Part shown: positions 17,451-26,032 of the stretch, piece after piece
Layout of the letters: the number at the start of each line of letters is the position of its first letter
Numbering within the stretch: the stretch's first letter is position 1
From: Selenomonadaceae bacterium
GTDB lineage: Bacteria; Bacillota; Negativicutes; Selenomonadales; Selenomonadaceae
Direction of reading: 5' to 3'
DNA: 40,241 nt
NCBI GenBank assembly: GCA_029338835.1
Contig: JAQYBD010000037.1
Location: 1-40,241 of the forward strand
Program-made: the position numbers and the translations under genes
The notes under the pieces: model-generated
Databases searched by the model: none
What the model was told of the DNA's origin: nothing
The model's input: only the letters and a program-made list of their open reading frames with translations

Positions 17451-18185
17451 ATGTTACGTATTGCGATTTGCGATGACCAGGCGGAACAGATTGCGCTCAT
17501 ACGAGCAGCTGCTGAAAAATACTTCCAATCAAAACGCGAATACATTTCCTATGAGAGTTTTGAACAGGCTTTCGCCTTTATTGATGCCATCGAGCGAGGT
17601 GCCATTTTTGATATTGTCCTGCTCGATGTCTGCATGCCGGGGCTTTCCGGCATCGATGCCGCAGCAGAACTCCGAAAGCATCACAACCGGACAGAAATCA
17701 TCTTCCTGACAACCAGCGATGAGTTCGCCGTCGATGCCTTTGCTGTGAAAGCAACGGATTATCTCCTGAAACCCTTTACGCAAAGCCAGTTCAACCGAGC
17801 AATGGAGCGAGCCATCTCCTGCATCCGTCAACGAAACAGCGCAAAAATGGTCTTCCGGCTGACGGGCGGCGGCATCCAGGTCGAAGAGCTGACACAGATC
17901 CTCTATCTGGAAAATCACGGCCATATCATTCGCGTCTACCTCGGCGATGGCACCATGCTGGAAACCAGGAAATCCATGCAGGAAATGAAAGACCATCTGG
18001 ATAAGATTGCGCCGGGGCAATTCCTGTCGCCACACAAGGGTTACCTGGTCAATCTCAAGGCTATCCATTTGCTCCGTCCCGAGTACGTAGAAATCCAAGG
18101 GCATAAAATCCCTCTCGGCAAACGGAAGTACCGAGATTTCCAGGAACAATATTTCCAGTTCATGTTCGTTCCCGCCGGGCAATGA
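17451..18185 (+). CDS. LytTR-family response regulator
   Basis: 244 aa. Receiver domain (1-120) with acidic pocket D8/D9, phosphoacceptor D59 in LLDVCMPG, T87 and K107 in LLKPFT; then a LytTR DNA-binding domain (about 135-235) with ILYLENHGHIIRVYL and PGQFLSPHKGYLVNLKAI, the AgrA/VirR-type beta fold. It is therefore a complete response regulator, cytosolic and DNA-binding. No histidine kinase is adjacent; it is monocistronic between its own promoter and a terminator. ATG 17451 is the only possible start in frame (a stop lies 7 nt upstream), with GGAGG 12 nt away. Targets are unknown; LytTR regulators often control exported or surface functions. Confidence 0.93.
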   Translation: MLRIAICDDQAEQIALIRAAAEKYFQSKREYISYESFEQAFAFIDAIERGAIFDIVLLDVCMPGLSGIDAAAELRKHHNRTEIIFLTTSDEFAVDAFAVKATDYLLKPFTQSQFNRAMERAISCIRQRNSAKMVFRLTGGGIQVEELTQILYLENHGHIIRVYLGDGTMLETRKSMQEMKDHLDKIAPGQFLSPHKGYLVNLKAIHLLRPEYVEIQGHKIPLGKRKYRDFQEQYFQFMFVPAGQ

Positions 18186-18187
18186 GA

Positions 18188-18215
18188 AAAAGGAGCTGCG
18201 CGCGCAGCTCCTTTT
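18188..18215. terminator. Bidirectional terminator between the LytTR gene and the secretin gene
   Basis: A 28-nt perfect palindrome, AAAAGGAGCTGCG followed by its complement, lies 2 nt after the LytTR stop codon, with T-rich flanks on both strands. Confidence 0.88.
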
Positions 18216-18241
18216 CTCGTTCCTTCTTCCTGCACCATGCA

Positions 18242-19570
18242 TCACAGGACATGATCAGCATCAGTCTCAGCGTCATCACAGGGCAATGCATGTGCTGTCA
18301 GGAAAATCATGACCTCGGACTCAGAATGGCTTTTCTTGATACTGCGGAAAAAATTCCCCAGGATGGGAAGATCTCCGAGGAACGGGATCTTGCTCATCGT
18401 ACGGGACTCCTCACTGCCAATCAGGCCACCGATGACCATAGTTTCGCCATCCTTCAGCGATACGGTCGTATCTGCACGGCGATTCTGGAAGCGATACGCC
18501 TTGATATCTGCCACGTAAAGCGGCGAACTGACTTCGGTATGGACCTCAGCGGTAATGAGCCCATCTCCATGCAGGCGCGGACGGCACCGCAAGATGATGC
18601 CCGCCTGCCGATAGGAAAATGTCGTTGTCGTCGAAGTCTCATTGACGGTCTGGGTCGGCACAGGGACCTCGCCACCGATATTGATGACGGCCTCGCGCCC
18701 TTGCAGCGTGGTGATATTCGGACGCGCAAGAATCTTGGCCTTGCCATCCGACACGAGTGCATTGAGTTTGGCTCCATAGTAAAATTCAAACGGGATCCCT
18801 TCCGGTCCACGGCCAAACTGGATGATACCGGGTATCCCATCGCCTCCCGTATCGCGATGGATCTCATACTCCTTCTCTTCCCGGTTCGTTCCCTTGTGGC
18901 GATACGTTTCACTGTGTTCCGGATAACGAGGCAAACTCGACCACTGCCATTCAATGCCCAGCTGTTTCGCAGCATCTTTCGATATGGCCACAACCTTTGC
19001 CTCAAGCGATACCTGACGTGGCTCTACATCAAGTTCTTCCAACAAAGACAGCGTATGATGCACCTCTGCCGCATCACCATAGAGCAACAGGCTGTTCGTC
19101 GCATTGTCCACCAGGATGCGTTCCGCAGCTCCCGTCGCTTCTGGCGCAGACTCACCGGCGGGATTTCCTGCTGCCATGACCAGACGAGCTGCCTGAGCAA
19201 GTTCATGCGGGTCAGCATGACGCACATGATAGACATGGACACGTTTCAGAGCAGCGGCTTTCGTCGGCAGCGTAACCAGATAAGAATTGCCCTCCCGTAC
19301 AAGTACCAATCCCTTCAGAACCGCGACCTGCTGCAGCAGCTGCTCTGGTTCCGCCGTCGCAGAAATCGTCACTTGCCCGCTGATATCTTCATCGAAGATG
19401 AGACTGAGACCTTCCATGCGTGCCAGCGACATCATGACATCGCGCACCTCCCCGCTCTCGACGCGTACCTGGACCGGCGACGCCAAAGCAGGAGTCCCTA
19501 GGGAAAAACTGCCTGCAAACCAGACAGCAGCGAGACTGCCCAAGACAAACGACTGCCTTCTGATACCCAT
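18242..19570 (-). CDS. Secretin family protein (type IV pilus / type II secretion outer-membrane channel)
   Basis: 442 aa, short for a PilQ or GspD. A signal peptide (about 1-31, ending TPALA) leads to an STN/N0-type domain (about 33-100: VQVRVESGEVRDVMMSLARMEGLSLIF), one N1-type domain (about 110-180: ILVDNATNSLLLYGDAAEV) and the C-terminal secretin beta-barrel (about 190-430) with NALVSDGKAKILARPNI, the GGEVPVP gate motif, RQAGIILRCRPR and SKIPFLGDLPILGNFFRS. It should form a multimeric channel in the outer membrane, for pili, secretion or DNA uptake. The PilP/GspC-like gene 30 nt upstream supports a pilus-type assembly. Other parts of the machine are not in the window. Confidence 0.92.
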   Translation of the reverse strand: MGIRRQSFVLGSLAAVWFAGSFSLGTPALASPVQVRVESGEVRDVMMSLARMEGLSLIFDEDISGQVTISATAEPEQLLQQVAVLKGLVLVREGNSYLVTLPTKAAALKRVHVYHVRHADPHELAQAARLVMAAGNPAGESAPEATGAAERILVDNATNSLLLYGDAAEVHHTLSLLEELDVEPRQVSLEAKVVAISKDAAKQLGIEWQWSSLPRYPEHSETYRHKGTNREEKEYEIHRDTGGDGIPGIIQFGRGPEGIPFEFYYGAKLNALVSDGKAKILARPNITTLQGREAVINIGGEVPVPTQTVNETSTTTTFSYRQAGIILRCRPRLHGDGLITAEVHTEVSSPLYVADIKAYRFQNRRADTTVSLKDGETMVIGGLIGSEESRTMSKIPFLGDLPILGNFFRSIKKSHSESEVMIFLTAHALPCDDAETDADHVL

Positions 19571-19600
19571 GCCTGTACCTTCCTTTCCAGTTCCTGAACC

Positions 19601-20206
19601 TTAATCGGAATGATGATTGGTATGAATGACCCGGAGATACTGTTCCCCTTGAGGCCCCTGCAAAAGGACACCATCCTGCTCAATTTTCATGACTCGCCAG
19701 CCAGCCAGGGATTCTCCTTCTGTAAGGGATGCACTCCGTTCCCCTGCCGAAAGAATAGCAAAGCGGCCAGGATCCCCATAGAATATCCCGCGCAAAGCGA
19801 TGGCAGCGGGCCGCTTCTCTGCCTGCTGAGCTGGCTTTGCCGCAGATCCCTGCCGGTTCTCAGGGGAGCCGGAAGCACCTGTCCCGCGCGTCTTTGTCAC
19901 CCCTGTCTTGCGGTCAGGCAAGCTTGCATTTTTTTCATCTTGTCCAGAAGATTCTTCACCACGCTGCTCATGGCGAAGCGAAAAAGGATTGCGAAGCTCC
20001 GACAAAGGAACCTCGTCCCAGGCAGCTGCTTCATCCCTTCGAGTCTGCCTGACAGCATGCTCATCCGTTTTTCCTGTATGAGCTGCCACAGCAGGCTGCA
20101 GCTCCAGCTGCTCATCTTCGCCAGATAGAGAGAATCCTGCCAGCAAGACTACGCCTGCCAGGAATACGGCTCCGTATTTTTGATGCTTCGTCAACGAAAT
20201 CGCCAA
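19601..20206 (-). CDS. PilP/GspC-like inner-membrane linker protein
   Basis: 201 aa. One N-terminal membrane segment (about 12-28), a long charged low-complexity linker (about 30-130, rich in E, Q, R, K, A) and a C-terminal HR-like beta domain (about 133-195): ALRGIFYGDPGRFAILSAGERSASLTEGESLAGWRVMKIE-type pattern, as in PilP and GspC. The LRNPFSL motif near residue 70 is also typical. Such proteins connect the inner-membrane platform to the secretin encoded next. The start is TTG (20206-20204), supported by AGGAGG 7 nt upstream; no in-frame ATG fits. A terminator lies just upstream, leaving little room for a promoter. Confidence 0.75.
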   Translation of the reverse strand: MAISLTKHQKYGAVFLAGVVLLAGFSLSGEDEQLELQPAVAAHTGKTDEHAVRQTRRDEAAAWDEVPLSELRNPFSLRHEQRGEESSGQDEKNASLPDRKTGVTKTRGTGASGSPENRQGSAAKPAQQAEKRPAAIALRGIFYGDPGRFAILSAGERSASLTEGESLAGWRVMKIEQDGVLLQGPQGEQYLRVIHTNHHSD

Positions 20207-20230
20207 AACGCCACCTCCTGAAAACGGGAC

Positions 20231-20266
20231 AAAAAAGCCCTGCCGATACAGGACCGGCAGAGCTTT
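20231..20266 (-). terminator. Intrinsic terminator after pgi
   Basis: On the minus strand AAAGCTCTGCCG pairs with CGGCAGGGCTTT (12 bp, one G-T pair, 9-nt loop) and continues into TTTTTT. It ends pgi transcription but sits only 12 nt before the AGGAGG of the next gene, so some read-through is implied. Confidence 0.88.
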
Positions 20267-20301
20267 GATTCACCATGCAGAGGCTCAGACGAGCTGAACC
20301 A

Positions 20302-21762
20302 TTATTCGTTATTCTGTGCCTTGAGAGCCGCGAGTTTCGGTCCCATGATGCGCTTGTAGGACTCAACACCCGGCTGGTTGAAGGCATCGACATCAGCGAG
20401 TTCGCCTTCATAGGCAACGCTCATAGCCAGCATGTACAGGAGTTCACCGAGATGATACGGAGTGAGTTCCGGCAGCGTGAAGCAAGCATTGTAGCGCTTG
20501 TTGGAAGCGAGGGCATCCGCATTGGACTGACGAGCGACCTCGAGAGCCTGGCTCATCGTGACGCCGGAGATATCGGCCAATTTCTGGGCTTCCGGGAAGA
20601 CATTCGGGATCTTGAGGTCATTTTCCCATTTGTCAACCTTGACAAACTGTACGACCTTGTTGAGCTTGCCTTCCTGATGCTGCTGCGTCTGCGAATGCAT
20701 ATCCGTCGTGCCGACAGCAACGAGCGGGGTGCGGCCATAGCAGACTTCCTTGCCTTCTTTGTTGAACTGCTTGCCGAGAGACTCAGCGAGGAGCTGGATG
20801 TACCACTCGGAAACGGATTTGAGGTAATCACCATAAGGCATCATGACTTCGATATCACGGCCATGCTTCTCCGAAGCGGCAAACTTCAGGAAAGCGTTGA
20901 GCATAGCCGGATTCTGCCAGATATCATCATTCTGGCAGGCCTTGTCCATATCTTTTGCACCATCGAGGAAGGACTGGATATCAAAACCGATGCAGGCAGC
21001 CAGCGACAGACCGACCTCGCAGAAAATCGTGAAGCGCCCGCCGACACCGTCCGGTACCGCATACTGCGGCCAGCCCTTCTCAATGGCCAGCTTCTTGAGC
21101 AGCGTCGGATTCTCGGTATTCGGGTCCGTGACGGCGACCACCTCGACATCAATGCCCGGGAACTTCTGCAGGGCATCGTAAACAACCATGAAGTTCGACA
21201 TCGTATCGAGCGTACCGCCGGATTTCGAGATGACGAGCAACAGGACTTTGAGATTGCGTTTCTCATGACACTGCAGGACCTTGGATTCATACTCGAGATG
21301 ATGGATGAGATCCCCCGTGCTGCGCGGGTCGATGTTGTTGCCGCTGAAGTATACCTGCGGGAAACCATTGCGCTCTTCCTTGGAAAGTTCATTCCAGAAT
21401 GCACCGCAGTGAACATCGAACAGGACCTTGTTGCCGAGGTAGGAACCACCGATACCCATCGAAACGACAACGTCGACATTGCCTTTCACATGATCCGTGA
21501 GTTCCTGCAGATGCTTGAGCGAACTCGGGCTGTTCAGATGGCCTTCCTCAACGTACGGCAGCTGCGAGAACAGGACTTTTTCCGGTTCGCCATCTTTGGA
21601 AAGGTGGGCACGGATGAAGCCCGTCTCACGCATGACCTTCATGGCCTCGTGAGCCTTCTTGAGATCTTTTTCATAAAACTTCAGATCGTCTTCCGTGACT
21701 TTGCCTTCACCATACAGGTTATCATAGTCAAACGTAAAGCCGGATTTCAGTTTTAAACTCAT
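20302..21762 (-). CDS. pgi: Pgi, glucose-6-phosphate isomerase
   Basis: 486 aa. Interconverts glucose-6-P and fructose-6-P in the cytosol. Motifs: VSMGIGGSYLG near residue 100, ISKSGGTLDT (sugar-phosphate binding), SEWYIQLLAESLGK with the catalytic Glu region, and the C-terminal signature QPGVESYK with the catalytic Lys. GAGGAG lies 10 nt before ATG 21762. It has its own promoter at 21862-21890. Fructose-6-P from NagB enters glycolysis or gluconeogenesis through this pool; the mutase genes upstream work on the same hexose phosphates. Confidence 0.96.
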   Translation of the reverse strand: MSLKLKSGFTFDYDNLYGEGKVTEDDLKFYEKDLKKAHEAMKVMRETGFIRAHLSKDGEPEKVLFSQLPYVEEGHLNSPSSLKHLQELTDHVKGNVDVVVSMGIGGSYLGNKVLFDVHCGAFWNELSKEERNGFPQVYFSGNNIDPRSTGDLIHHLEYESKVLQCHEKRNLKVLLLVISKSGGTLDTMSNFMVVYDALQKFPGIDVEVVAVTDPNTENPTLLKKLAIEKGWPQYAVPDGVGGRFTIFCEVGLSLAACIGFDIQSFLDGAKDMDKACQNDDIWQNPAMLNAFLKFAASEKHGRDIEVMMPYGDYLKSVSEWYIQLLAESLGKQFNKEGKEVCYGRTPLVAVGTTDMHSQTQQHQEGKLNKVVQFVKVDKWENDLKIPNVFPEAQKLADISGVTMSQALEVARQSNADALASNKRYNACFTLPELTPYHLGELLYMLAMSVAYEGELADVDAFNQPGVESYKRIMGPKLAALKAQNNE

Positions 21763-21861
21763 CTTTGTAACACTCCTCTTCCTTTTTCCCGTTACAACCG
21801 CATGAAGGAGCCTCAGGCTTCCAGGCGGCCATATGAGTCATGTATATTACCATACGACCTT

Positions 21862-21890
21862 ATTATATCATGCATTGTTCTTACTGTGAA
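21862..21890 (-). promoter_or_regulatory. Promoter of pgi
   Basis: Minus strand TTCACA (21890-21885), 17-nt spacer, TATAAT (21867-21862) preceded by TGA: near-consensus and extended -10. The start site near 21855 gives a leader of about 95 nt. Confidence 0.8.
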
Positions 21891-21951
21891 CTCCGAACTG
21901 CAAACATCGTTCCATCTGCCCGGGCACCAGAGTCGGCAGACAGATCCTGCC

Positions 21952-22824
21952 TCAGGACATGAGTTCAGAGATTGTCTTGCCCTTTGACTGCGAGAGACGT
22001 TCCATGACGCGCAGCCAAGAGAGCATACCGCCCTCAGCGGGCATACTGCAGGCTTCGATGCATTGGCCCTGTTCATCAAACAGGACACAGTGGCTGAAAT
22101 CACAAGACCAGGCAATGCCGAGATCCGCCTCATTCTCAAGGACGGCCCTGGCCGTAGCCTCACGGTTTTCCGGCAGCAGGGGATCCGGGCCGCCATTCGG
22201 GAAATTGCCGTCAGGGATATTGTTGACCTTGACGATATCAAAGGGCAGTTTCTTCTCGATGGCGTTGATGACCGGTCCTGCTGCCCCGTTGACCGTATTG
22301 GCAACGATCCGGAACGGCTTGAGCTTGTCGAGATTGATATGAGAGAGGATATCCGCGATGTACGCTTCGGTGACGTCCTCTTTCTCCACCGTTCCGGGCT
22401 GACTGGCAGCCGACGCAAGCTTGCCGGACAGGACAAGCTGGGAAAGTTCCTTTAGCCCTGTCTCGTCAAAGGCCAAGCACCCCCCTGCACGCACAAAAGC
22501 CATGCCATTGTACGCCTGGGGATCATGGCCAGCCGTAATCATGATGCCGCCATCCAGCTGATAATGCGCTGTGGCAAAGGCCACCATTTCCGTGCCGCAC
22601 AAATCGATGTCCAGCACGTCACAGCCCGCTTCCATCAGCCCTTTTACGAGAGCTGCCTGCAGGGACGGGCTCGAGAGACGGATATCATGGCCAACCGCCA
22701 CGCGCCGGGCATTAACGAGTGCCGGGAAAACACGGCCGACACGATATGCCAGATCCTCGTTGACATCATCGGGATAGATGCCCCGAATGCCTTGAGCGCC
22801 AAATCCCTTTGCTGATAAATTCAT
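21952..22824 (-). CDS. Truncated, active-site-altered phosphohexomutase homologue (probable pseudoenzyme)
   Basis: 290 aa, compared with about 450 for the alpha-D-phosphohexomutase family. Domain I (GFGAQGIRGIYPDDVNEDLAY-type start), domain II and the start of domain III are recognisable, including NTVNGAAG and the PDPLLPEN motif of the PMM/PGM branch; domain IV with its phosphate-binding loop is missing. The catalytic phosphoserine motif TASHNP reads TAGHDP (Ser to Gly99), and the metal loop DGDxDR reads SCDFSH (240-245), keeping one of three Asp residues. Catalysis by the usual route looks impossible. Yet the frame is open, GAGGTG sits 6 nt before ATG 22824, and the gene follows an intact mutase by 35 nt. 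It may be a regulatory or binding protein, or a decaying copy. Confidence 0.82.
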   Translation of the reverse strand: MNLSAKGFGAQGIRGIYPDDVNEDLAYRVGRVFPALVNARRVAVGHDIRLSSPSLQAALVKGLMEAGCDVLDIDLCGTEMVAFATAHYQLDGGIMITAGHDPQAYNGMAFVRAGGCLAFDETGLKELSQLVLSGKLASAASQPGTVEKEDVTEAYIADILSHINLDKLKPFRIVANTVNGAAGPVINAIEKKLPFDIVKVNNIPDGNFPNGGPDPLLPENREATARAVLENEADLGIAWSCDFSHCVLFDEQGQCIEACSMPAEGGMLSWLRVMERLSQSKGKTISELMS

Positions 22825-22859
22825 CCAATACACCTCAGTCTTGCTTTTTCCTTTAAGCC

Positions 22860-24542
22860 TCAAGCCATCCACGGTTTTACCGCTTCTGCCAGCTTGTCTT
22901 TCTCCGCCTTGGCCTCATCGAGATCCTTGCCGAGCGTCGTGAAATACGTCTTGATCTTCGGTTCCGTGCCGGACGGGCGCACGACAACCGTAGAACCATC
23001 GTCGAGCCGATACGTCAGGACATTGGCTTTCGGCAGGCCCGTCTTCTCAGGCTCTGCATAATCGATGACCGACGTAACCTTCTTGCCGGCAAATTCCGTC
23101 GGCGGCTCCTTGCGCAGATGCTCCATGATGCCTTTCATCGTATCCATGCCCGAGAGCCCCGGGAACGAGAAGGAATCCACCTTATTGTAGTAACGGCCGT
23201 ACTGCTGATAGATTTCCTCCAGGCGCTGCTTGATGGAAGAACCGATGGAACGGTAATATGCGGCCATCTCGCAGATCAGCATCGAAGAAACGACAGCATC
23301 CTTGTCGCGGACATATGGGCCGGCGAGATATCCATAGCTTTCTTCAAAGCCAAAGATGAAACGATCCGTCTGCCCCGCAGCCTCAAGGCCAGCAATCTGG
23401 TCGCCGATCCACTTGAATCCCGTCAGCACATGACGCAGCTCAACGCCATAATGCTCAGCGACCTTATCTGCCAGCGGCGTCGAAACGATGGACATGACGG
23501 CTACCGGATCCTTCGGCATCGTGCCTTTCTCGATGCGGCCCTGGCAGATATAGTCGAGCAGCAGGACACCCATCTCATTGCCAGAGACCAGCTCATAGGA
23601 ACCATCGGCACATTTCATGGCAATGCCCACACGATCGGCATCGGGATCCGTTGCCAGCATGAGATCGGCGCCTTCTTTCTTCGCCAGCTCCAAGCCTTTG
23701 GCCAGAGCTTCAAAGATTTCCGGATTCGGATAGCTGCAAGTCGTGAAATAGCCGTTCGGATATTCCTGCTCCGGCACGATAGTGATATCCGTGATACCGA
23801 TATCCTTGAGTACGCGCGTAACCGGTACGAGTCCCGTACCGTTGAGCGGGGAATACACAAGTTTGAGTCCAGCCGATTTTGCCAGGCCCGGGCGAACCTG
23901 GCAGCCCTCGATGGCTGCATAGAACGCATCCTTGCAGTCCTCACCGACAAACTGGATGAGCCCTTTCTCAACGCCTTCCGCAAAGCTCATATGCTTGGCT
24001 CCCGTCAGTACATCCGTCTTCTGGATGGATGCGTAAACCACGGCAGCTGCGTCGTCCGTCATCTGGCAGCCGTCGGGGCCGTATGCCTTGTAACCATTGT
24101 ACTGGGCAGGGTTATGCGAAGCCGTGATCATGATGCCTGCATTGCAATGATAGTAACGCGTGGCAAAGCTCAGTGCCGGAACTGGCATGAGTTCTTCATA
24201 CAGGCGCACATGGATGCCATTTGCCGCCAGGACGCCGGCAGCCTCCCGTGCAAAATTCCAGCCCTTGAGACGGCTGTCATAGCTGATAGCCACGGTCTGC
24301 GTGCCGCCCTGCGTCTTGACCCAGTCAGCCACGCCCTGCGTTGCCTGGCGCACCACCCAGATGTTCATGCGGTTCGTGCCGGCGCCCAGCACGCCGCGCA
24401 AGCCAGCCGTACCAAACTCCAGTGCGATTGCAAAGCGGTCCTTGATGGCCTCATCATCTCCTGCGATGTCACGCAATTCCTTGTTCAGGTCAAAATCCTG
24501 CAGATCCGCAGCAGCCCAGCGCTTATACTCGTCTTGATACAT
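22860..24542 (-). CDS. Phosphoglucomutase/phosphomannomutase (PgcA-type alpha-D-phosphohexomutase)
   Basis: 560 aa, the long PgcA/Pgm2-like class. Intact catalytic parts: FGTAGLRGVLGAGTNRMN (about 43-60), phosphoserine S142 in TASHNPAQYNG, metal loop TDPDADR (D299, D301, D303), sugar-binding GFEESYGYL, and C-terminal phosphate loop RPSGTEPKIK. It interconverts glucose-1-P and glucose-6-P (and possibly mannose phosphates), linking glycolysis with nucleotide-sugar and glycogen synthesis. The ribosome binding site is modest (GGGGTGG). The minus-strand leader contains ATGAAATTTTAT (24571-24560), identical to one of the putative nan operators. Confidence 0.94.
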   Translation of the reverse strand: MYQDEYKRWAAADLQDFDLNKELRDIAGDDEAIKDRFAIALEFGTAGLRGVLGAGTNRMNIWVVRQATQGVADWVKTQGGTQTVAISYDSRLKGWNFAREAAGVLAANGIHVRLYEELMPVPALSFATRYYHCNAGIMITASHNPAQYNGYKAYGPDGCQMTDDAAAVVYASIQKTDVLTGAKHMSFAEGVEKGLIQFVGEDCKDAFYAAIEGCQVRPGLAKSAGLKLVYSPLNGTGLVPVTRVLKDIGITDITIVPEQEYPNGYFTTCSYPNPEIFEALAKGLELAKKEGADLMLATDPDADRVGIAMKCADGSYELVSGNEMGVLLLDYICQGRIEKGTMPKDPVAVMSIVSTPLADKVAEHYGVELRHVLTGFKWIGDQIAGLEAAGQTDRFIFGFEESYGYLAGPYVRDKDAVVSSMLICEMAAYYRSIGSSIKQRLEEIYQQYGRYYNKVDSFSFPGLSGMDTMKGIMEHLRKEPPTEFAGKKVTSVIDYAEPEKTGLPKANVLTYRLDDGSTVVVRPSGTEPKIKTYFTTLGKDLDEAKAEKDKLAEAVKPWMA

Positions 24543-24644
24543 CGATCATCCACCCCTTCATAAAATTTCATGCCTTGATGTCATAAAATCCCCCGGCATC
24601 ATGAGCATGGATCACAATGATTGGTTCGTTGTATCCTGTTTTCG

Positions 24645-24675
24645 ACAACAAAGCCCCCGAATCCTGCCGGGGGCT
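24645..24675 (-). terminator. Terminator after the MATE gene
   Basis: Minus strand AGCCCCCG (24675-24668) and CGGGGGCT (24659-24652) form an 8-bp GC-rich stem with an 8-nt loop, followed by TTGTTGT. It begins 5 nt after the MATE stop. Confidence 0.82.
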
Positions 24676-24679
24676 GCTG

Positions 24680-26032
24680 CTATTCTAAGGAATCTGCCGT
24701 ATATTTTTCCTTGAGGCTGCGACGCGTCCAGAAAAAGGCGATGGCCAGGGGAACACACGAGCCGATCCAAGCCATGGGATTGGCAAGGCAGGCACCGAGA
24801 TACCCGAGCCAGCCGCAGAGGAAAAGTGCGGCAGCCGCGCGCATCAAGAGTTCCATGATGCCCGCAATCGTCGGCACAATGCTCTGCCCCAGCCCCTGCA
24901 GCGTATAGCGGAAGATGAAGAGGAACGAAAGGATCCAATAGCAGGAACCATTGACAATGAGATACTGCTCACCGTAGGCAACGACCTCCGCCTGGCCATT
25001 GCCCACGAAAAGATGCATGATATCCGTACCGAAATAGATCAGGGACAGGCCGGCCAGGATGCTGAACGTCACGGACATGGCCGAGCATTTCCAGACTCCT
25101 TCTTCAATGCGGTGGAACTGACGCGCACCGTAGTTCTGAGCCGTATAAGCCGCCATGGCCAAACCGAACGACATCATCGGCATCATGGCAATGGATTCGA
25201 TTTTCTGTGCGGCTGCATAAGCGGCCACAGCCAGCGGGCCAAGTCCATTGAGTGCCACCTGCAGGATGACCGCACCGATGGCAATGATGGAAGACTGGAA
25301 GCCCATAGGCAGGGCAATGCGCAGGTGTTCCCAGAAAATAGCGCGCGAAAGATGCCAGTCTTCACGCTGGATATGGAGTGCCGGCACCTTTTTCCAGATA
25401 TAGAGCAGGCAAAGGAGATTGCCGCAGACCTGAGAGGCTATCGTTGCCAGGGCAGCACCCGGTATGCCCCAATCAAGAACCAGGATGGCCAGCGGCTCAA
25501 AAATAATATTGAGGGTCAGGCCCGCAGCCAGGAGTACAGTCGGCATCGTACTGTCACCGAGCGCCCGCACGAGATTGGTCTGCGTCTGGAACAGCACGAA
25601 AAACATGATACCACCATAGATAATGCTGATAAAGGAATACGCGCCCGCCAGGATCTCGTCGGGCGTCTGCATCCAGACAAGCAGCTGATGACAGAGAAGA
25701 GACCCCGCGATGGTCAGGATGATGGACATCAATACGGCCAGGATGGCACAAGCCGCTGCACTCTGGCGTACGCCCTGCTCATCCCTGGCACCGAAACGCT
25801 GCCCGGTATAAATACTGAGTCCGGTCGTGAAACCGATGACAAAGCCCAGCATCAGGAACATCAGCGCCCCCGTACAGCCGACGGCAGCCAGGGCATTGAC
25901 CCCCAGGAAACGGCCGACGATCAGCGTATCGATGAACGCATAGAGTTGCTGGAAGATATTGCCGGCGATGAGCGGCATCGTGAAGAAAAAAATCAGCTTC
26001 GCAGGACCGCCCTGCGTCAAATTCTTAGTCAT
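24680..26032 (-). CDS. MATE family efflux transporter
   Basis: 450 aa with 12 hydrophobic segments. The N-terminus (GPAKLIFFFTMPLIAGNIFQQLYAFIDT) and the GRFLGVNALAAVG segment with IGFTTGLSIYTGQRFGARDE following are typical of NorM/DinF-type Na+- or H+-driven multidrug and toxin exporters. It is an inner-membrane exporter; substrate not readable. ATG 26032 overlaps the TGA of the upstream DUF218 gene (ATGA), so the two are translationally coupled, suggesting co-expression. Confidence 0.93.
   Translation of the reverse strand: MTKNLTQGGPAKLIFFFTMPLIAGNIFQQLYAFIDTLIVGRFLGVNALAAVGCTGALMFLMLGFVIGFTTGLSIYTGQRFGARDEQGVRQSAAACAILAVLMSIILTIAGSLLCHQLLVWMQTPDEILAGAYSFISIIYGGIMFFVLFQTQTNLVRALGDSTMPTVLLAAGLTLNIIFEPLAILVLDWGIPGAALATIASQVCGNLLCLLYIWKKVPALHIQREDWHLSRAIFWEHLRIALPMGFQSSIIAIGAVILQVALNGLGPLAVAAYAAAQKIESIAMMPMMSFGLAMAAYTAQNYGARQFHRIEEGVWKCSAMSVTFSILAGLSLIYFGTDIMHLFVGNGQAEVVAYGEQYLIVNGSCYWILSFLFIFRYTLQGLGQSIVPTIAGIMELLMRAAAALFLCGWLGYLGACLANPMAWIGSCVPLAIAFFWTRRSLKEKYTADSLE

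Noticed and set aside
20275..21756. 493-codon plus-strand open frame opposite pgi
   Set aside because: Antisense shadow of a well-conserved GC-rich gene; no start signal or family match.
21915..21950. Terminator after the truncated mutase gene
   Set aside because: ATCTGCC/GGCAGA pairing exists, but the loop is large and no T run follows on the minus strand.
22860..24542. Phosphoglucosamine mutase (GlmM)
   Set aside because: At 560 aa with TASHNPAQYNG and TDPDADR it fits the long PgcA/Pgm2 class; GlmM is about 450 aa.
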